A program made the translations under genes and the position numbers. A DNA stretch of 64,000 bases from Halorubrum sp. GN11_10-6_MGM. GTDB taxonomy: Archaea; Halobacteriota; Halobacteria; Halobacteriales; Haloferacaceae. The notes below the pieces were generated by a model that worked only from the letters and a program-made list of their open reading frames with translations, searched no databases and was not told the origin of the DNA. Shown here piece by piece: positions 59,702 to 64,000 of this stretch. The DNA lies in NCBI RefSeq assembly GCF_005435165.1, contig NZ_SGUC01000002.1, positions 1 through 64,000 of the forward strand, in the 5' to 3' direction. Numbering within the stretch: position 1 is the first letter of the stretch; the number at the start of each line of letters is the position of its first letter.

Positions 59702-60628
59702 ATGACCGACTCATCGGCGGGTGAGGGCGCCGCGTACGGGAGCCGCGACCCCGACGCGCTCGCGAGGCGGGCCGGTTCGCGCGCCGACCCCGACCGCGAC
59801 CAGCACTTCCTCGTCGACGACCGGGTCCTCGATCGGATCCCCGGATACCTCCCCGAGGACGCCGACCGCAGCCACCTCCTCGAGATCGGCGGTGGCGCGG
59901 GCGCGCTCACGGATCGGCTGCTGGCGACGCTCACGTCCGGGCGCGACGGCGACGCCGCGCCCGACAACCCGGACGCTGTACCCGGTCGCCTGACCGTGGT
60001 CGAGCGCGACGAGACCTTCGCCGAGTTCCTCCGCGAGGAGTTCGCGGCGGCGGTCGCGGACGGCCTGCTCGACGTGGTCGAGGGCGACGCGCTCGACGTC
60101 GATCTCCCCCCGTTCACCGCCTGCGTCGCCAACCTCCCGTACGGCGTCTCCTCGGAGATCGCGTTCCGGCTGCTCCCGGCGAAGAAGCCGCTCGTGTTGA
60201 TGTTCCAGGCGGAGTTCGCCGACCGGATGGTCGCGTCCGCCGGGGAGTCCGAGTACGGGCGACTCTCCGTGTCGGCCCAACACTACGCCGACGTCGAGAT
60301 CGTCGAGCGCGTCCCGAAGGAGGCGTTCGACCCCCAGCCAGCCGTCGAGAGCGCGGTCGTTCGCTGTACGCCGCGCGACCCCGACTACGCCGTCGGCGAC
60401 GAGGCGTTCTTCCTCCGGTTCGTGAAGGCGCTTTTCACCCAGCGGCGCAAGACGGTGCGGAACGCGGTGCGGAACACGGCGCACATCTCCGGACTCGACG
60501 ACCCCGAGGCGGTCGTCGACGCCGCTGACGAGGAGCTGCTCGCCAGCCGCCCCGGAACGCTGGAACCGGCGGCGTTCGCCGCGCTGGCGGAACTGGCCCG
60601 CGAGCGGGGCGCCCCGACGGAGGCGTGA
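59702..60628 (+). CDS. rsmA: 16S rRNA dimethyladenosine transferase RsmA/KsgA (Dim1)
   Basis: 308 residues. It dimethylates the two adjacent adenosines at the 3' end of 16S rRNA. The N-terminal DQHFLVDDRVLDRIPGYL is followed by the SAM motif LLEIGGGAGALTDRLL, the catalytic NLPYGVSSEIAF and the C-terminal helical domain (LFTQRRKTVRNAVRN). The acidic N-terminal tail and one acidic insert (near 85-98) are halophilic. The following channel gene starts at once. Confidence 0.94.
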   Translation: MTDSSAGEGAAYGSRDPDALARRAGSRADPDRDQHFLVDDRVLDRIPGYLPEDADRSHLLEIGGGAGALTDRLLATLTSGRDGDAAPDNPDAVPGRLTVVERDETFAEFLREEFAAAVADGLLDVVEGDALDVDLPPFTACVANLPYGVSSEIAFRLLPAKKPLVLMFQAEFADRMVASAGESEYGRLSVSAQHYADVEIVERVPKEAFDPQPAVESAVVRCTPRDPDYAVGDEAFFLRFVKALFTQRRKTVRNAVRNTAHISGLDDPEAVVDAADEELLASRPGTLEPAAFAALAELARERGAPTEA

Positions 60629-60630
60629 CG

Positions 60631-61818
60631 ATGACCGGCTGGATCGGCCTCGCGACGGAGCTTCAGCGCGCGCTCGCGGGCAACCTCGGGCGGTTCGCGG
60701 CCTCCGTCGGCGTCCTCGTCGCCGTGCTGGGGGTGCGGCTCCTCACGCGGCGGCTGCGGCGCGGCGATCGGGACCTCTCCTCCACGCAGCGGCTCCTGCT
60801 GTCGGCAGGGGTCGGCGGCGCGACCGCGCTGGGCGCGATCGCGCTGATCGCGGTGTGGGACCAGAGCGGCGCCCTGTTCGAGACGGCTCGGTCGGCCCTG
60901 AGCGCGAACCAGCTGTCGAACGTCGTTCTCGCGGTGATCCTCCTCGCGATCGCGTACGCGCTGACGGACTTCCTCGGGGGCGTCGTCCGCGAGATCGGCG
61001 CCGAGAGCGCGTCTATCTCCCAACACCAGCAGGAGGTCATCCTCCGGATCACGCAGCTGACCGTCTACACGTCGGCGATACTCGCCGTCGTCGGGCTGTT
61101 CACCGACAACGTGGGCAGCCTCCTCGTCGGCGCGGGGTTCCTCGGGATCGTCGTCGGGATGGCGGCGCGGCAGACGCTCGGCGCGATCCTCGCGGGCTTC
61201 GTGCTGATGTTCTCCCGACCGTTCGAGGTCGGTGACTGGGTCGAGATCGGCGACCACGAGGGGACGGTGACGGAGATATCGATCATGAGCACGCGGCTGC
61301 GGTCGTTCGACGGCGAGGTAATCACGATGCCGAACGACGACGTGCGCGCCGGCTCGATCGTCGACCGCTCGCGCCGGAACCGGCTGCGGATCGAAGTCGA
61401 GGTCGGCGTCGACTACGACACCGACGTCGAGCGCGCGGCCGAGGTGGTCGAGGCGGCGGTCGCCGGCGTTGAGGACGTCGCCGAGATGCCCGAGCCGAAC
61501 GCCGTGACGAAGCGGTTCGGCGACTCCGCGGTCGTGTTGGGGCTCCGCTACTGGATCCGGAACCCCAGTATGCGGAAGCGCTGGCGGACCCAGACAGCCG
61601 CGATGAACGCGATGAAGGGCGCGCTCGAAGACGAGGGGATCGTCATCCCGTTCCCGCAGCAGACGCTCTCCGCCCGGTCGGAGGGCGCCTCCGGACCGCA
61701 GCTGGACGCGGCGGTCGAGGACCGTGCGGCGACGCGCGGCGGGTCAGAAAACTCCGGCGAGGGCGACGCGGAGAGCGGCGACGCAGAGAGCGGCGACTCG
61801 GAGGGAAGCGAACAATGA
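60631..61818 (+). CDS. MscS-family mechanosensitive ion channel
   Basis: 395 residues. An N-terminal helix pair and a third membrane helix (LLVGAGFLGIVVGMAARQTL) line the pore. The MscS beta domain starts with SRPFEVGDWVEIGDHEGTVT, then STRLRSFDGEVITMPNDDV, and an alpha/beta C-terminal cage follows. An acidic tail (residues about 345-395) ends it. It is a small-conductance channel that protects from hypo-osmotic stress, relevant to halophiles. The GTG at 60625 overlapping the rsmA stop is an alternative start. The end overlaps the next gene. Confidence 0.9.
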   Translation: MTGWIGLATELQRALAGNLGRFAASVGVLVAVLGVRLLTRRLRRGDRDLSSTQRLLLSAGVGGATALGAIALIAVWDQSGALFETARSALSANQLSNVVLAVILLAIAYALTDFLGGVVREIGAESASISQHQQEVILRITQLTVYTSAILAVVGLFTDNVGSLLVGAGFLGIVVGMAARQTLGAILAGFVLMFSRPFEVGDWVEIGDHEGTVTEISIMSTRLRSFDGEVITMPNDDVRAGSIVDRSRRNRLRIEVEVGVDYDTDVERAAEVVEAAVAGVEDVAEMPEPNAVTKRFGDSAVVLGLRYWIRNPSMRKRWRTQTAAMNAMKGALEDEGIVIPFPQQTLSARSEGASGPQLDAAVEDRAATRGGSENSGEGDAESGDAESGDSEGSEQ

Positions 61819-62435
61819 GCGGGACTGGAGGCGAGGACGACCGGAACACGGGCAAGGACGACGGCGGTCTCGCGTCGCGTCGCGGTCTCGACGAGGTCAC
61901 CGTCTACCAGCCGGCCGAGGACTCCGGCCTGCTCGCGGAGGCGGCGGTCGCCGAGGCGCAGGGTCGCGTGCTGGAAGTCGGCACGGGATCGGGGTGGGTC
62001 GCGGAACGGGTGGCGACCGAGCGCGACCTCGACGTGGTCGGTAGCGACCTCAACCCGCACGCCGCGCGGCAGGCCCGCGACCGCGGCGTCGAGGCCGTCG
62101 TCGCCGACCTCTGCTCGCCGTTCCGCGCGGACGCCTTCGACACGGTGTGTTTCAACCCGCCGTACCTGCCGACCGACCCAGAAAACGAGTGGGACGACTG
62201 GATGGAGCACGCGCTCTCGGGCGGCGAGTCGGGGCGCGAACTCATCGAGCCATTCCTCGCGGACGTGGGTCGCGTCCTCGCGCCCGACGGGGTCGTCCTC
62301 CTGCTCGTCTCCTCGCTCACCGGCTACGACGAGGTGCTCGCCCTCGTCGAAGACGCGCGGTTCGCCCACGAGGTCGTCGTCGAGGAGTCGTTCCCGTTCG
62401 AGACGCTCACCGTGCTGGCGCTGCGCCGGGAGTGA
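61815..62435 (+). CDS. HemK2/MTQ2-type protein-glutamine methyltransferase
   Basis: 206 residues. The Rossmann methyltransferase has SAM motif LEVGTGSGWVAERV and the catalytic NPPY in VCFNPPYLPTDPEN, preceded by VYQPAEDSGLLAEA. The archaeal group methylates the Gln of the GGQ motif in release factor aRF1. A 35-residue acidic tail precedes it. It overlaps the MscS gene by four bases and closes the translation-related run. Confidence 0.87.
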   Translation: MSGTGGEDDRNTGKDDGGLASRRGLDEVTVYQPAEDSGLLAEAAVAEAQGRVLEVGTGSGWVAERVATERDLDVVGSDLNPHAARQARDRGVEAVVADLCSPFRADAFDTVCFNPPYLPTDPENEWDDWMEHALSGGESGRELIEPFLADVGRVLAPDGVVLLLVSSLTGYDEVLALVEDARFAHEVVVEESFPFETLTVLALRRE

Positions 62436-62476
62436 GTTGCCCGTAAAATAACTCAAAGGCATCAAACGTATTAGCA

Positions 62477-62488
62477 AATATTATACCA
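62477..62488 (+). promoter_or_regulatory. TATA box of the MetE-like operon
   Basis: AAATATTATACC ends 21 bases before ATG 62510 in an A/T-rich 74-base gap. That gap also carries ATAACTC and CGTATTAGC upstream, leaving room for a regulator site. The strong box suggests controlled, potentially high expression. Confidence 0.6.
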
Positions 62489-62509
62489 CGGCATAGCCAA
62501 AGCTCGGTA

Positions 62510-63526
62510 ATGACCGAACGAGTCGCGGCGACGCCGGGGCTGTATCCGCTCCCGGACCGGGCGAAAGGGACGCTCTCCGACCTGAAGGGCCACCAGAAGG
62601 GTGACCTCCTGAGCGGCGACGAGGGCGAGGCGATCGTGACGGCGTACGACGAGGTTCGCGCCGAGTACGTCGACGACCAGCTGGACGCCGGCCTCGGCCT
62701 GATCTCCGAGGGGCAGGGTCGCTGGGACGACATGATCGCGCACCCGCTGACCGTCAGCGACGCCGTCGAGACCGGCGGTATCGTCCGGTACTACGACAAC
62801 AACAACTTCTACCGCGACCCGCGCGTCGTCGACGACCTCGACTTCTCGGGCGACGTGGCCGCCGAGTTAGAGACGGCGGGGGACCTGCTCGCCGACGCGG
62901 ACGGCGCCGCAGACGCCTCCCTCGCGGCGACGCTCCCCGGTCCGTACTCGCTGGCCGACCTCGCCACCGACGAGCACTACGGCGACGAGGCCGAGTTCCA
63001 GGCCGCGATCGCGGAGTTCCTCGCGGGCGAGGTCGAGGCGTTCCCGGCCCACGAGACGCTGTTCCTCCTCGAACCGTCGCTCGTCACGAACCCGCCCGCG
63101 GAGGGCAACGAGGGGCGCGCGACCGAGGCGATCGCGACGGTCGCCGACGCCACCGACGCCGACGTGGTCGTCCAGACGTTCTACGGCGCGCTCGGCGAGA
63201 AGCTGTACGCGCACCTCGTCGACGAGGCTGGCGCCGACGCGCTCGGCCTCGACCTCGTCGCGGGCGACCGCGACGACACCGTCTACAACGTCCAGGAGTT
63301 CGGCTCCACCGACTCGCTGTCGCTCGGGCTCGTCGACGGGCAGAACACGCTCGTCGAGGAGCCGGAGACGGTCGCGGAGCGCGTCGAGTGGTTCGAGTCG
63401 CAGATCCCGCTGGAGGGGTTCGACCGGACCTACCTCACGCCGAACACCGAGCTGTTCTACCTGCCGACGAACAAGTACCGCGCGAAGCTGAACACGCTCG
63501 CCGCCGCCGCGGAGGTGCTCGACTAA
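62510..63526 (+). CDS. MetE-like protein, first of a two-gene methionine synthase locus
   Basis: 338 residues of the cobalamin-independent methionine synthase (MetE) superfamily, TIM-barrel type. Visible segments are GLYPLPDRAKGTLSDLKGHQ, GLISEGQGRWDDMIAHPLTV, ATLPGPYSLADLATDEHYGD, LLEPSLVTNPP and FYLPTNKYRAKLNTLAAAAE. It lacks the full double-barrel length of bacterial MetE (about 750). Haloarchaea typically use two adjacent short MetE-like genes. Its stop overlaps the next start (TAATG), so they are translated together; methyl donor uncertain. Confidence 0.87.
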   Translation: MTERVAATPGLYPLPDRAKGTLSDLKGHQKGDLLSGDEGEAIVTAYDEVRAEYVDDQLDAGLGLISEGQGRWDDMIAHPLTVSDAVETGGIVRYYDNNNFYRDPRVVDDLDFSGDVAAELETAGDLLADADGAADASLAATLPGPYSLADLATDEHYGDEAEFQAAIAEFLAGEVEAFPAHETLFLLEPSLVTNPPAEGNEGRATEAIATVADATDADVVVQTFYGALGEKLYAHLVDEAGADALGLDLVAGDRDDTVYNVQEFGSTDSLSLGLVDGQNTLVEEPETVAERVEWFESQIPLEGFDRTYLTPNTELFYLPTNKYRAKLNTLAAAAEVLD

Positions 63527-64000
63527 TGGTCCGAAACCCGTCCGCCAACCGCGACCAGTTCCGTCCGACCGACCACCCGAACGACGCGTTCCTGCTCACG
63601 ACCGTCGTCGGCTCGTACCCGAAGCCGAAGTGGCTCAACCGCGCCGACGAGCTCGTCGACGACCCGGACTCGAAGTTCGACGCCGCCGACCTCGAAGAGG
63701 CTCACGACGACGCCTGCCGGCTCATCACGCACGAACACGAGCGCGCCGGGCTCGACACGGTCGTCGACGGCGAGATGCGCCGCAACGAGATGGTGGAGTT
63801 CTTCGCCGACCGCATCGACGGCTACGAGTTCAACGGCCCGGTGAAGGTGTGGGGTCACAACTACTTCGACAAGCCGTCGGTCGTCGAGGAGGTCGAGTAC
63901 GACGAGCCGTGGCTCGTCGACGAGTTCGAGTTCACCTCGAACGTCGCGGAGCGCCCGGTGAAGGTCCCGATCACGGGGCCGTACACGCTCGGCTTCTGGG
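63526..64000 (+). CDS. MetE-like methionine synthase, N-terminal part (runs off window)
   Basis: The first 158 residues are visible and the frame is open at the window end. The start MVRNPSANRDQFRPTDHPND is followed by the MetE-type TTVVGSYPKPKWL and VVDGEMRRNEMVEFFADRID, and later VPITGPYTLGFW. The catalytic zinc Cys/His residues lie beyond the edge. It is coupled to the upstream MetE-like gene by a one-base overlap, which argues that the two products act as a pair. Confidence 0.85.
   Translation, partial: MVRNPSANRDQFRPTDHPNDAFLLTTVVGSYPKPKWLNRADELVDDPDSKFDAADLEEAHDDACRLITHEHERAGLDTVVDGEMRRNEMVEFFADRIDGYEFNGPVKVWGHNYFDKPSVVEEVEYDEPWLVDEFEFTSNVAERPVKVPITGPYTLGFW

Noticed and set aside
62436-62509. 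A guide RNA gene in the gap before the MetE-like operon
   Set aside because: The gap is only 74 bases, A/T-rich, without box C/D or H/ACA hairpin; it is better explained as a promoter.
1-64000. CRISPR arrays
   Set aside because: No series of identical direct repeats with unique spacers of similar size; the tandem repeats seen are contiguous and degenerate.
1-64000. tRNA or rRNA genes
   Set aside because: No cloverleaf with GTTCRA-type T-arm and no rRNA core sequences were found by eye; a tRNAscan run would be decisive.

Overview
The window is chromosomal DNA of an extremely halophilic archaeon (class Halobacteria; the overall look is Halorubrum-like, which is inference). The evidence is very high G+C with G/C-ending codons, Asp/Glu-rich proteins with acidic linkers, TATA boxes 22-30 bases before start codons (leaderless transcripts), and archaeal genes such as priS, GINS, DnaG primase, gatD, mptA, rpo4 (rpoF), L21e and the CheF adaptor. 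No rRNA, tRNA, CRISPR array or intact insertion sequence was seen.

Layout. 0-6 kb: a 5'-truncated low-G+C gene end, an inositol-monophosphatase-like gene, then the minus-strand run priS-GINS-beta-CASP nuclease. 5.8-12.4 kb: a candidate structured small RNA, a PadR regulator, the run gatD-GNAT-small membrane protein, a DUF6498 membrane protein, an HPP protein and the prepilin/archaellin peptidase. 12.9-26.7 kb: DnaG primase, a sodium/solute symporter with its DUF3311 partner, metabolic genes, a MATE exporter, a HEAT protein, a phospholipase-D-like protein, a DHH phosphoesterase, and a JAMM protease overlapping FAD synthase. 26.8-35 kb: respiration, with a CtaA-CtaB fusion (heme O synthase), a SelW-like protein, a copper P-type ATPase, a complete cbaD-cbaB-cbaA-cbaE ba3-type oxidase operon and a thioredoxin. 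35.5-40 kb: a SufU-like scaffold, a zinc-finger protein, a phosphohexomutase and a Tat lipoprotein. 39.4-48.3 kb: RAD55/KaiC-like ATPases next to a chemotaxis cluster (cheW divergent from cheB-cheA-cheR-HEAT-cheF).

48.3-52 kb holds a HAD phosphatase, a class II aldolase, ribose-1,5-bisphosphate isomerase and a PfkB kinase. Together these make a contiguous set for the non-carboxylating pentose bisphosphate route that converts nucleoside-derived ribose 1-phosphate to DHAP and glycolaldehyde. 52-58 kb: asparaginase, a DUF255 thioredoxin-like protein, a TrmB regulator and MptA. 58-62.4 kb is an information-processing block (L21e, Rpo4, DUF655, KsgA/RsmA, MscS, HemK2-type methyltransferase). The window ends in a two-gene MetE-like methionine synthase locus.

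The most unusual feature is a dispersed, highly structured intergenic element of about 200-420 bp, present in six copies (three per strand) with extra fragments nearby. All copies share the conserved boxes GAGGCTGGGGAGG and GGACTCGAAGGGGC or close variants. The boxes are separated by stems whose sequence changes between copies while self-complementarity is kept, and several copies end in a palindromic TATA-like motif. It sits mainly where convergent genes meet. I do not recognise it as a named family; a structured RNA, a MITE-like mobile unit or a bidirectional 3'-end element are all possible.
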